The notes: generated by a model from the sequence alone, not told the origin. Positions 12,401-22,889 are shown, counted from the stretch's first letter. The stretch: DNA of 24,538 bases from Pleurobrachia bachei (GCA_000695325.1 AVPN01001312.1:1-24538), one strand, 5' to 3'. Numbers and translations: made by a program.

Positions 12401-14631
12401 GCCCCGTGATGGGACTGAGTGAGGGTGTCTCTACAGAGAGGCATGTAAAGTACCATTTCGCAGTTGCTAGGTTACACAACTACCTGAATTCAGAAGTGGA
12501 ACAGGGGCTGACTGAGGTTCAGTTCAAATTCCACCATACCACCTCACCTGAACACACTGTCAGACAATCTCATGCCATGTCACAAAGCCACTCAACTATT
12601 ACCCTTCAGTCACAACAAGGATACCTCTCGAGTCTGCGGGGTAGAGCTGTTAAACCTGTCTTCAGGAGGAGTGTGGATGAGAGAAAGGGATACCGGCAGA
12701 AGTCTATGACTGTGGGAACTGAGGTTACGGGTCAGGGTGCTGACTTCAGAAAAGATCTCACCAGCTGGAGCTATTCAACTCGTCTAGATAGAGTCTCCCA
12801 CAAGCCTACTACAGTGAAACCAAGATCCATTGAATCGGAGTCTTTGAGTGAGCCTGGGAAGACTATGAGAATCATATCTGAATACAAGAGTATCCAGGAA
12901 ATTACAACTGAATACTTTCACCGTATTGGTCCTGTCCGCAAAGTTATTCAGACTAAAACGGGAACTGCTCTCGGACGTCCAACCCCGACGACCTCCAAAG
13001 TTGGACCACTCTCTCGGGCTGTCATAGTTTTAGAAACTACCAATACCTACCAGCACTACCCTAAATTTGTTATCTCCGTGTCTCGACTATCATCAATCCA
13101 GCCAGGGGACTCAGAAACTAAACCGTGGTTCCTTTACAGACTATTACTGAGTCACTCGACCAGCCCAGGTCATACCACAAAATCCTCAATCAGGAGGGGA
13201 GAGAACAGTTGGTATTATATTCCTAACCGATCTACACGCCACATCTCATCCCCCTCACGGAGAATCATTGTTGTCATGACGACGGTAGATGCCCCACAGG
13301 GAGTGACAGCTAAAAGAATTAGTAGTGGGTACGCTAAGGGTGTTGTTCAAGGTTCCAGTTCTATTCATAGGAAGTTCCTAGCACATAGTGTCAAACCTCC
13401 AACTTTGAGAACTGTAGAAGGGAAGTCTGTTAGTACAAGACAACACGTTCTGGACTCTTCTGTGGCTGTTTCACCGAGAAAGACGGTTGGTTTTATAAAG
13501 GAGCACAGAGTGGGTGAAGCAGTGCTGGCACATTATGGATCAACATATCCAGTGGACCATGATAAAATCAGGACAAATGTCTCTGCTTCAACAGTTAAAC
13601 TCATACCTATCACATCCGAAGTTTCTAAATCACCCGCTCCTGAGATGACAACAATAAAATGGAAGCTAATGTTTGATCATCAAAAATCCCAGAATCATGC
13701 CATCCGCTACCTAGAAACAGCACCGGGAAACTCTAAACTCGTTGCGATGGCACCTGTAAAGTTATCTGACGGATCCAAGGTCCAACCAGCCCATAAACTA
13801 CAACCTCTAGGCGTGCTAAGATCCACACCTAACATCCTAGTAACTAGAGATAGCACCAGGTTCAGACGGGGTCTACTTATGGTAAAGTTGGGTAGATTAC
13901 AGTTCAGTGCAGTTGCTAAACAAGTGGTCAGAGTCCAGGGGGGTAAGGGAGGGACTCCCAACTTCTCATTTGCTCTCTCTAGTAACTCTATCCCACCACG
14001 GGGTATGGCAGGGCTGCCCTTTGTCTCTGTGTCTTCCTACTTCCATCTGGCGCTGACAAGGTGTAGGATGGAGAAGGAGGGAGTTTGGGAGGGACTGAGG
14101 ATGGGAGGGGGAGAAAAGAAGCGGTGCAAGAAGTTGTTATTGAAATACTCCGAGAAGGGGAATAGTGGAAGTGGTAGTGGTACTGGTGGTGATGGTGGTG
14201 GTGGTTTGTCTGGTTCGACAGTTTCACTGTCTATCAAACCGGCAATTACAAAACGTCAGGTCTCCATAACAACGATTCACACAGCATTCTATATAGCAAC
14301 CTGTTCCCGCCTCAACCACTTCAGCTCCCCATACCAGCATTCTGTAACCATGGCGACCAGAGTGTCCCACATCCCTACCTCATTCACTATGTTAGATCTG
14401 GGCTTCAAACTGGTAGTGTATACGATGGACAATACTCCCTCATCAGAGGGACACACAGGTCCTGTCAATTCCGTATCCACCGAGCGGTATTATAACCGGA
14501 ATGAGAGAGGGGTGAAGTGGGAGTTGGAGAAAGGGGGGAGGACAGTGGGGTTAGGAGGTGAGAGAGTGTTTGCAGTTAATACTAGAACAATGGTCATGAT
14601 TCAGAGAGTGTCAAGATCAAGGACAGAGTGA
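3442..14631 (+). CDS. Gene A: giant secreted protein, unknown family, EGF-like N-terminus
   Basis: Predicted join: 3442-3464, 4211-4374, 4544-4572, 4732-14631. It totals 10116 nt and 3371 residues with no frame break. Residues 1-21 form a signal peptide (hydrophobic core FLWFLLSL) split by a phase-2 intron at residue 8, as in genes B and C; this fixes the ATG at 3442. Residues 35-60 are the C-terminal half of an EGF-like module. A 9.9-kb exon encodes residues 73-3371. Residues 73 to about 1580 have no counterpart in gene B. A cysteine cluster (C1590, C1593, C1596, C1652) and a conserved core (about 1716-1755, C1732, C1734) follow. Then comes a long, Thr/Val/His/Arg-rich, cysteine-poor region with alternating beta-strand-like patterns, and an end module from about 3170 with three cysteines shared with B. 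No transmembrane segment was seen after the signal peptide. I recognise no family; a secreted or matrix role is inference. The large exon is certain as coding; the small 5' exons, especially the 29-nt one, are less so. Confidence 0.8.
3484..3614. repeat. Degenerate terminal inverted repeats, about 130 bp
   Basis: The left arm (about 3484-3514, GAGGAGAGACAC then TGAA then AAGATCACGAAATC) matches the reverse complement of about 3578-3614 (GGAAGAGACACACTGAAG then GAGATCACCGATC) with gaps and mismatches. A shorter perfect pair, ACACACTGAAGTT against AACTTCAGTGTGT, also lies inside. It may be an old MITE-type insertion or a simple hairpin. No target-site duplication was seen. Confidence 0.35.
3864..4020. 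mobile_element. Short MITE-like element with 26-bp terminal inverted repeats
   Basis: Positions 3864-3889 and the reverse complement of 3995-4020 match at 25 of 26 bases; the only difference is GGTAGCG against GGTAGCA. The arms enclose about 105 bp with no open frame, and the whole is 157 bp, within the size range of miniature inverted-repeat elements. TA lies immediately to the right (4021-4022) and one base outside the left end (3861-3862), compatible with a TA target duplication of the Tc1/mariner type, though not proving it. The element sits in intron 1 of gene A. No transposase is present, so any movement would depend on one elsewhere. Confidence 0.65.
4211..4374 (+). other. Exon 2 of gene A: rest of signal peptide plus truncated EGF-like module
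   Basis: The exon lies between the acceptor at 4209-4210 and the donor GTAAGA at 4375. It encodes the hydrophobic core of the signal peptide, a cleavage region (PVAT), then RYHGN from an exact X-box palindrome (4255-4268). It then encodes an EGF-like C-terminal half: ICRHGE, eleven residues later CLC, then YPGWSGLRC. The pattern CxC-x8-C with Gly-Trp-Ser-Gly is diagnostic of the EGF fold. Four cysteines are present. The first and third of the canonical six are absent, and these normally pair with each other, so the remaining two disulphides could still form. Confidence 0.6.
4418..4497. repeat. Imperfect GC-rich inverted repeat in intron 2 of gene A
   Basis: The sequence CTGTCTGGCGGCGCCAGACC at about 4427 pairs imperfectly with the reverse complement of about 4468-4497 (GTGTCTGCGCCGCCATGGACAG). 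A nested perfect pair, GTCTGGC/GCCAGAC, gives a local hairpin. It lies between the donor at 4375 and the acceptor at 4543 and could be a structured intron element or a small insertion relic. Confidence 0.4.
8119..8166 (+). repeat. 18-bp coding tandem repeat in gene A (VAKDST)
   Basis: The unit GTTGCTAAGGACTCCACT occurs at 8119-8136 and 8137-8154, followed by a partial third copy. It is read as VAKDST VAKDST VAKGDD. The unit keeps frame and lies in an Asp/Ser/Thr-rich linker between structured segments of the gene A-specific N-terminal region. Confidence 0.85.
9277..9835 (+). other. Cysteine cluster and conserved core of gene A
   Basis: This segment encodes KPCQICPFCWRGK (a CxxCxxC cluster), a variable Ser/Gly/Lys-rich insert, LCIHG, FYNFYNRF and a core ending in LWGGVG. 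Gene B has the same order at 17349-17840 with near-identical residues, so this block marks the start of clear A/B homology. CxxCxxC could bind metal or form disulphides; in a secreted protein disulphides are more likely. No named family matches by eye. Confidence 0.75.
12889..13089 (+). other. Island nearly identical at DNA level to gene B 20904-21104
   Basis: These 201 bases encode the segment with FHRIGPVRKVIQ and SKVGPLSRAV. They align without gaps to 20904-21104 with roughly 13 differences by hand count, about 93 per cent identity, including long runs with no silent change. Flanking parts of A and B are much more diverged in protein sequence. This suggests either recent gene conversion or a very strong local constraint. 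Confidence 0.75.
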
Positions 14632-15267
14632 TAGTTTTCAGGGCTGCTGGCAGCTCATTTTCCGTTGGGTATCATGATTTAGAGATGAACTGAGATTATA
14701 CTGGATGGGTTTGATAATTCAGTTATGGCGTAAAAATATTGTTAGCACTTATAGCACTGTTACTGTTGACCAGAACTCGTACGTTGTCTATTTTCTTAAA
14801 TCGGTATGAAGCAAGTTCTGTTTGGCAAATTCTAATATTTTGAATTTTTTTGGGATGGCCAGAGTATTTCATTTTCCTAAAAGCAACTAAAACTCATGTC
14901 TTCTCGGTCTTCTGGTCATTCCCGCGAGCTGGGTTTAAAGTGAGAGAGAACAGCAGTATTTCAGTGGGTAATCTTTGGTGGCTGGCTAAAAATATCTACT
15001 GTTCTTGATACCCAGGTCGTTTAAAAACAACCCTTATTATGATTGTAAATAGTAATGTGTAAGTTATGTGAAAATATTATTTCACTTTTATTTTAGCTAC
15101 AGCGATGTACTGTGTTTTCAATCCCCGTTCCGATCCCTCTTTTCCAGTAAGCTCTCTGGGTTTAGCCCCAAATCCTGACCCCCCAGATAAACCTCGCTCT
15201 AATTCCTACCCTCATAATCTCTATCTAGTTATGTAAACCACGAAGTTTCCATGGTTACATCGAATGA
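14632..15267. other. Intergenic region between genes A and B
   Basis: These 636 bases are AT-rich and contain no supported gene. I see no canonical AATAAA. A T-rich tract with TTTTAG followed by CTACAGCGATGT lies at about 15092-15107, resembling the repeated element upstream of gene C. Just before the gene B start, CCATGGTTAC at about 15249-15258 is an X-box half-site-like sequence in the presumed 5' leader. Confidence 0.5.
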
Positions 15268-18200
15268 ATGTTCAACTGGTTTTTAGTGTAAGTATTATAA
15301 TGGAGAGACTGAGAGAGAGAAGCTGATGCTTTCGTTGGGGGAGGTCCAGAAACCATGGGTTCATAACACAACTATACCCATTTCAGATGTGTCGTAGTAG
15401 CAGGTAGCTTTATTCCATCTGAGTCTGAGGACAATGAAAAGGTACACTGATTAATTAAGTGATTAATTAATTGATAAAATATAGCGCTTTAGTCCTATTC
15501 TGAATTCTGTTATCCTTCCAGGAGCGGCGTGGTACTGGTAATGATGATGAGGTCAAGATCAGGTTTGCAGGGAGTCCCACGTTGCTAGGGGAGATCTTCA
15601 ACACTGGTCATCATATCAACACTGGAGATAACCATGGTAACTATGGTAACCATGAACCCTCTAATCTGCATCCGGAATGGGACCACGAGGATAGGGGACC
15701 ACCGCTACCAGGGGAGGATGTATTTGGTGATCCAGATCAGCACGATGGAGATTGGCCAAGTGAAGAACCGCCTTACCAAAATCAACCACCTCGCTCCCCT
15801 GGTTATCGTGGTAACAGCCCTCCTAGTTACCATGGTAACCCTCAAAGTAACCATGGTTACCATCAAGACTGGAGAAGGGATTACCCATATTTTCATCGCC
15901 CTCCTCTTGGTTATCGGAGGGGATATCGTGGAAGACCGAGAAGTGTAGTACACATTACCGGTTACCATCATGGACCACATAGTTACCATGGTTACCATCA
16001 TGGCCTACCTGGTTACCATGGTTACCATAAAGGACCACCTGGTCACCATCATCTCCATCGAACTGTTAACACAAGACACTTTGGTTACAATTCCCGTTAC
16101 CCTCCTAACCACCACAACCGAGGTTACCATTATCCTGCCCCCGGTTACCATGGTTACCTAGGCACACCCTGGTCACGTGATGGATCACACTCCAGGACAC
16201 CCCTCTCAGAAAGAAGAGACACTGTTATTAAAGTAACTCAAGACCATGAGATTCACGTTGGTGCTGGGAGATATGACTACACTGTTGAGAAGGATTATCA
16301 ATACCCTAGTGATCCCCCTTCTCAAAGGAAACAAGGAGTCTATAAGGAGTCCCAGAGGAGACCTCCTGTCTATGGTGCTGATACTAGCATGGTTTATGAA
16401 GGAGTAAGGGTTGTCGATGTTACAGATATGGGAGAGTTTCAGCCGCGTGTTCAGCGGGTTCATGGGTTCACCCGGGACAGGGTTGTTAAAGATGTCCGAA
16501 CCTCTGTGCATCACCCCTGGGAGGAGTGGGGCAGGGGAGGTTACCCTCCTCCTACAGTTCAGTTTACCTACACAACTCTACAGGAAACACGGTATGGAGC
16601 TACTGCATGCTAGAAGGGGCATAGAGTCTAGAGAGCTGGGTATACTACTGTCTACTGAGCTAGAGGGGGTTGGAGCTGGGCGAGCTGTTCCAAAAAGCAT
16701 ACTTTCAATTTCATTAAAGCATCTTTCCTACAAGCATCTTTCATTAATCACAATTCTTAAATTTCCCATTTACCCGTTCCCAGGGCCCCGTTCCTGGTTA
16801 CCAAGGCATCTGCAGACCCGCACTACCCCTACTACACCACATCAGTACACCCATTCTACGTGAAGTGGCTAACAGGATTCTCCCTATCCCAACATGGAGT
16901 CCACTGGACACGGACCCATTTGACCGCAGTTGAGTCCCCTGTTCAGCTCAGCCCCACTACTCCAATGGTTGAGATGAATCAGCACGTCATAACACTTCTA
17001 GTTGTCATGGCAACCAGTTCTAAACACAACCGTCTCCAGCACCTCTCATCTCGAGATAAGAGACCCATAAGGGATCTTTCTGCTACAGTTATGATATTCA
17101 AAGAACCCCCTCCACCGTTACCTAATATGGTATCTCTGGCTAAGGGAAGATGGGAGGTTGGCACGTCCAGTGGGACACTAATCTACCAAGTCCACTCTAC
17201 CCTCAGCTCCCTTCAGATCACATCACCCTACTCCCGGGGGTTGAGGGGTGAGAGGTGTGGAGAAGTAACGGGATCAGGAGAATCACCAACATCACCCTGG
17301 TCTTCTAAACCCCTCTCTGATCACACGAACAATAACCAGGTTGTTAGACAGCAACCCTGTCAGATATGCAGGAACTGCTTGAGAGGTAATGTTAACACGC
17401 CCACCTACTTCTGTCCTGGAGAGGATCAGGGTAGTAATAATGAGAGGTTGAGGAAGAGAGATACAACATCATCCTATAGGAGACTATGTATTCACGGGTT
17501 TAGTGGCCCCTATTTCTGGTCCCTTCAACCATTTAACTACTTTGTGATCTGGAACTTCAACTCTTTCTCAACAATGAACTTGTTCTCATTTTACAACTTT
17601 TACAACCGCTTCATTTACCGTCACACCCAACTCAGCAGTGAATTCTCCTATCCAGAGAGGATGGATCCTGCATACCGTCTCCTTAGGGCAGGGTCTCCTG
17701 TTCAGTTTTGTATTTGTTCACCTTATAGTAACGTTAGAGCACAGTTTAGCCCTGGACACGCCATAACAAGAACATTCAGTGTCACCTCAAGTCATTCTAT
17801 TATTCTCTGGGGAGGGGTGGGGAGCAGGAGAACTGTCAGACAAGGCTATGTAACTCTCCTTCAATCCATCATCAAATGGGGTCCGAGGGGTGTGTTAAAG
17901 CCACGCACCCAGTACGATATCTCAGAAGTCCTACTGATGGAAACCCACTCATTCTCAGTCTTCACCCGCTCTAACAGTGCCATCATTGTGATTGGGGTGT
18001 TCAGGTGGGGTGCGGTGTTAAGTCACAAGAAACAACTAGGGTCCATGAAGTCCACTACACATATCCCAACTATCCTCCGACTATCCACCTCCACCATCCC
18101 CGCCCACAGGATTATCCGCACCCTGGGTGGGAGTGGAAGGGATGTCAGGGTGGTGGGAATGGGGAGGATTTACCGGGAACATGCACATCTCAAAATGGAG

Positions 18201-21200
18201 ATCAGAACTGTACGGAAGCAGTGGGTACTTGATCCACATGGGAGTGTCAGTGGTGCTATGGTTACCATGGCAACTACCCCTACTGTCCAGGATGGGTTTC
18301 AGGGGGGTCTCAAGATTATTTTACTGAGACCTGGAACAGTGGGGAGGAGAGGAGTTGTGGAGGTATCACAACTGAGTAACGTCCTTCTAGGCAGTAAGAT
18401 AGACGTGGTTCGTGGTCATGTTTTTAGTTACTACACCACTACACACACCTATAAAGCTGTTTACAAGGAATCTGGGAGGGGGATCAAGACCACTAAAACT
18501 CTCCAAAACACCCTCTCCACTTCCCGGTACAGGAGGTCAATGCTTGTTATTCAAACTACCCCAGCTAGCTCCTCGGCATTGTTCCTCATCTCTCTCTACA
18601 TGGATGGGTTTCTCATGAGAGCCTACGGTCTGACATTTGGGTTCGAACTCAGGAACTACTTCCAAGTAACTTCCTACGAGTTGATAGAGAGTTTCAGTAT
18701 TAAGTTACAGACTAGATCTAGAATGGTAGGTCGTCATGTTCTATCCTATACGGGTAGCAGGAGGGGTATCATGATTGTTGATCATACATCAGCAGAAGAC
18801 ATGTATCTAGATAGGGTTGTCATGGGAACGGTGAATGCTCATAGGGAGACACAACTCAGAGTTCTCCGTGTTGTTATCCTCCGAATCCACGCCATACCCT
18901 ATACGTCAGATACTGCAGGTATACAACACAGACTAATGGTGAGTGAACAAGTGAGGAGAAGGGTTCAAAGTAACAGTTGGAGGGTAACTGAGCTGTCGGT
19001 GTCACTCCTCAAGACAAAACATGAGACGGAGAGGGAGCATCTGATAACATTTGCTGTTATCCGATCCATCCTTAGTCTACAAAACACGGTCCAACGAACT
19101 GGTATCGTCAGTGCAACACGAACTGTTTCAAGTGGGGTTATTGCCAAGTCTCTGTTCTCTATCTCAGGGCTCAAAAGTGGTTATACTGGACGGTTGAAGG
19201 TGGTGAAACACCAAATATCCGAGTTATATGTGGTGAGACACAAAACAGGGCACGCCTGTCTTCTAAACTCCTTCCAGGACTCTAACAGTGAGTTAGGGGA
19301 GGGTACACTGGGTCACGTTACTACTGGGGATATGATAGAGAAAAAACATGTTCTCAGAGTGGTCCTAGCACTTCATTCCAATGTGTGGTGGGGTAACACA
19401 AGAAAGAGGGTTACCTATCTGGCACTACACAAAACAGGGAGGTTGACTGTCCAAATACACCACCAGATCTCTGTAATGAAGAGATACCGAACAGCTGCAT
19501 TCTACCTAGCATTCAATGCATTTGAACACCATGGTAACCAACTAAGATTCCAAACCTCGACTGCGAAGGTTGGGGATGTGGCCAAGTCGGGGATGGTGTC
19601 AAAAGTTCTTACAAAACGGGTAGACTCATCTCACGAGATAGAGATACATCATATGGTGACCCTGGATCATACCAGGGAGATGACTCTATCCTCTCATAGT
19701 GATAGTGTAACTAGGACAACGGATTCCCGCATCCTAGCAACCACATCCAAACACCACGGCAAGGCTACCCCTGTGTGGCTGGAGGTTGTTAGTAAGGTGG
19801 GGGTGAGTACAACTTTATTCTCCAGTAATCTCTACCGGAGGTACAAGAGTTTTGTATTCACGGTTGCCAGGCAACGCGGGGAAGTGCAGGGAGTTGGAGA
19901 AAGGACACTTATGGTATGGGACCAGGTAAAACTAACCAGAGTGGATACTGAACACAAACACACTGTGAAACAGAGCGTTTTAGTGACTGGTCAGCCTGCT
20001 GTACTAGCTCACCGGACAGTGTCTGTGGGAGTGCAGATGAAGCAGGGAAGAGAAATGTGGAGGAGGAAGGAGCGACCTGTTACCATGGTAACCCGTTCTA
20101 AACCAAGACTCCTAACCGGGTCTCATATCGGGTCTAGGTATTCTGTTATTTCGTGTTATCTGAACCACAAGGAATCAAGTGTCAAAACAACCCAGACAGG
20201 AGAGAAGAAAGTCAAGGTTACCATAGCAACATTTGAGTTGTCCTCGGAAAAAGAACCGAAACACTTGGTAACATTATCTCACAAACGGTCAGTGACGTCA
20301 TCATCCAGTGCGGAGTTCTGGAGACGGTACAAGAGACAGGTTCTCCTCCTCTCCGTCAAGATGCAGAGAGTTGTCAGTGCAGTGGTAGCCCCCTCAACTG
20401 GGAATCTCATTGGACCTATCAGAGTTGTAGAGGGTGGTGTTAACAAGATGTTCCATCACAAAAAGTACCATTTTGCGGTAGCCCGTTACCATAGTTACCT
20501 AGTAACAGACGAGGAACACTCTCTTACTGAGGTACAATTCAAATTTAGAGATAAACACACTGCGGGACACAGGTACAAAGTGTTTAGAAGTATGGAGCAG
20601 AGCCATTGGAGTATTGGGTTCCTGGCTAGACAGAGACACAGCACGTCAGTAGAGGGACGGGTTGTGAGGCCTGTTCACAGGGATAGGATCACCAAAACGG
20701 AGAGATTCCTTTTGAAATCGATGGTATTGAGGAGTGAGATTAGTGGAGAAGGGTTTATGATTCGGAGACATCTTTTCTCAAGACAGTACTCTACACATGT
20801 GGATAGTGTGGGACATAAGATACTGGTGGTGAGAACACGAACTATAGCATCAGAATCAGAGACAGAGCCATCAAAGGAGATAGAACTAATAACAGTTCAT
20901 AAGAGTATCCAGGAAACTACCACTGAATACTTTCACCGTATTGGCCCTGTCCGCAAAGTTATTCAAGCTAAAACGGGAACTGCTCTCGGAAGTCCAACCC
21001 CGACGACCTCCAAAGTTGGACCCCTGTCTCGGGCTGTCATGGTTTTAGAAACAACCAATACCTACCATCACTACCCTAAATTTGTTATCTCGGTATCTCG
21101 ACTGATTGTTATTCAACCTGCCAATTCCCTCAACAAACCCTGGTTTTTATACAGGCTAACGCTCAAACACGAGACTAGCAAGGGTCACAATGTCAAAAGA

Positions 21201-22889
21201 AGGTCAAGTAGGGTTGCCAACAACTGGTTACTAACACCATCTCTCCTACTCGCTCCTTCAACCTCAACCAGAAAGAGAACTCTAAAAGCCACCCCCATGG
21301 ACCAACTAAAAGCACTCCACGGCCGGAAGTTGAAGATGACCCTAGTCTGGGGCAGAGTAGCAGGTTTGGGCATGTTCCACAGGAAATACCCCGCTGTGAG
21401 AGTCTACCATGTCCAGTACCTGAGGTCTACAATTGGGGTGGTAAAGCTGGTGAAGGGAGCAGTTGAGAGTAAGGTAGAGACTGAACAGGGCAAGAAGGTG
21501 GGTGTGATTGTGGTGCATGAAGTTACCAGTGCAAGTGTGAGGTTCCATCCTATTAGAGTTCCAGTAGAGCACAAAACACGACCAATCAAAACATCTGTAT
21601 CCGTTGCTAAGGCTACCCAGGCTACTCCAGTTGTTGGGAAATCTAGAGCACCCCGAATGAGCACCTTTCTCTCCCATACCTCAGATTTCCATTCCAAATC
21701 CCAGACTTTTGTCATCGGCATGGCGCCAGAAACAGTCCCGACCTCTATGGAACACAAGGAATGGGTGCTACCTGTTATGTCAGGTGGGAGTCAAGTTCCC
21801 AAGACCCACACTGTACGAGCCATGGTGTTGTTAAGATCCACAGCCAATATCCTGGTGACGAGATCTAAAACACGGTTCCAGAGCGCTAAAGTCAGGGTGA
21901 TTCTTGGCCGGTTCCAGTTTAGGACTATTTCACAGCAGATTGCACGTGCAGGTGGATTAGGGAAGAAGCCCAGTTTCACCTACACACAATCAGGTGGGAC
22001 AGAGAGGCCAGGAGGGATGATCAGTGTGACGTATTGGCAGATTAGTAGTGGTCCGGTGGTGTGGAGGTTGAGGTGTAGGGTGGTCAGGGATCAGGGATGG
22101 AAGGGGATGGATCAGGGGGTTATGGGTAACAAGGAGAGGAAGTTGTGTGGAGTGGTAAAGGGTAAAGGTGCTAAAGTCAAGTCTGCTGGAAAGGGGAGTG
22201 GAAAAGGCAAGGCGTCCGGGAAAGCCAAGGGTCCAGGAAAAGACAAGATGTTAGGGAAAGGCAAGGCGTCAGGGAAAGGCAAGGGGTTAGGCAAAGCCAA
22301 GGGTTCGGTCGATGGAACTGCAGGTTCAGCTTCATCTTTTACCAGTGCAGATCTTGGTGCTAGTTCATCCCTGTCAGCCGCTCCAAAACCAGCGATTTAC
22401 TACCGCCGCGTTACCATAACAACACGTCACACTGCATTCTTTATTTTAACCTGCTCCCCTCTTGTACTCTTCTCACCTCCTTCAGTACTGTTGGAAGTTA
22501 GCCAGCCTAGTTACCATAGCAACAAACACCAATACAGTTACCATGGTAACGGCAATCCAGCTGTATCATTCTCAACTCGTAATGAAGGGTTTCGTATCAC
22601 TGTGAGAACTGAAGATAACACTCCTCTGAAGGACAGTAACAATGGGGTGTTTAAAATGTATAGTACAGTGCAGTCGAGGAATGGAGGAATTGTGACCAGG
22701 TCAGGTGGCAGGGACACTGGGGTCAGGTCAGGTGGCAGGGACACTGATTCAAATGTCGGGTCAAATAGCAGGATTACATGGCGTGTTGTGAAGGTTGAGA
22801 GGGGATGGTGGGGTGAGGTGAGAGTGTTTGGATATCAAACACGAACCATGATGCTCATTACTCTCACTAAGAGGAAGACGCCGAGTTAA
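15268..22889 (+). CDS. Gene B: giant secreted paralogue with His/Gly/Tyr-rich N-terminus
   Basis: Predicted join: 15268-15287, 15387-15441, 15522-16591, 16784-22889. It totals 7251 nt and 2416 residues. All junctions are GT-AG and preserve frame; introns are 99, 80 and 192 nt. The signal peptide starts MFNWFLVCVVVAG and is split by a phase-2 intron at codon 7, as in gene C (MKNWFLV). The start is the second of two overlapping ATGs (15264, 15268); only the second gives a phase matching exon 2. Exon 3 encodes an acidic segment with EVKIRFAGS, then a His/Gly/Tyr-rich region (about residues 50-245), then a normal-complexity stretch. Exon 4 carries a cysteine cluster (C574, C577, C580) and about 1800 residues homologous to gene A residues 1590-3371, ending in the same cysteine-containing module. 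The family is unrecognised. A matrix, adhesive or coat role would fit the composition but is inference. Confidence 0.82.
15597..16165 (+). repeat. Low-complexity array encoding GYHGN/GYHHG-type repeats in gene B
   Basis: This is an irregular array of GGTTACCATGGTTACC and GTTACCATGGTAAC-like words, with one exact palindrome at 15826-15839. It is read as repeats such as SYHGN, GYHGYHH and PGYHGY, with proline-rich spacers. Because the words are nearly self-complementary, the opposite strand also shows long open frames made of VTMVT, which are artefacts. His/Gly/Tyr-rich segments are found in some metal-binding and adhesive structural proteins; no such role is demonstrated here. Confidence 0.8.
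17349..17840 (+). other. Cysteine cluster and conserved core of gene B
   Basis: This is the counterpart of gene A 9277-9835. It encodes QPCQICRNCLRGN, YFCPG, LCIHG, then FYNFYNRF, then DPAYRLLRAGSPVQFCICS and a core ending in LWGGVG. The insert between YFCP and LCIHG differs in length and composition from gene A, while its borders are conserved. DNA identity is highest at 17670-17774, with about 10 mostly silent differences from 9670-9774. Confidence 0.75.
22147..22314 (+). repeat. Gly/Lys-rich linker in gene B
   Basis: Repeated GGNAAAGGCAAG-type words encode GKGSGKGKASGKAKG-like sequence, a strongly basic low-complexity linker. Gene A has a different linker at the same place (about 14155-14220, Gly/Ser/Asp-rich, uncharged to acidic). 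The linker joins two parts of the conserved C-terminal module, so its position is kept while its composition is not. Confidence 0.8.
22698..22746 (+). repeat. 27-bp coding duplication in gene B
   Basis: A 22-base identical segment occurs at 22698-22719 and 22725-22746, a period of 27 bases. It is read as RSGGRDTG VRSGGRDTD. The duplication keeps frame and lies near the C-terminus, where gene A has a shorter sequence. Confidence 0.8.

Noticed and set aside
15705-16001. Open frame on the minus strand rich in MVTMVT, opposite gene B exon 3
   Set aside because: It is the mirror image of the nearly self-complementary palindromic repeats; the + strand frame has splice sites and paralogue support.
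15582-16613. Exon 3 of gene B as a separate 343-residue gene ending at 16613
   Set aside because: A GTATGG donor at 16592 just before the stop joins it in frame to the giant exon, and gene C has the same leader structure.
16860-16862. GTG as the start of the last exon of gene B
   Set aside because: The frame is open further upstream to the acceptor at 16782-16783 and joins exon 3 in phase 2.
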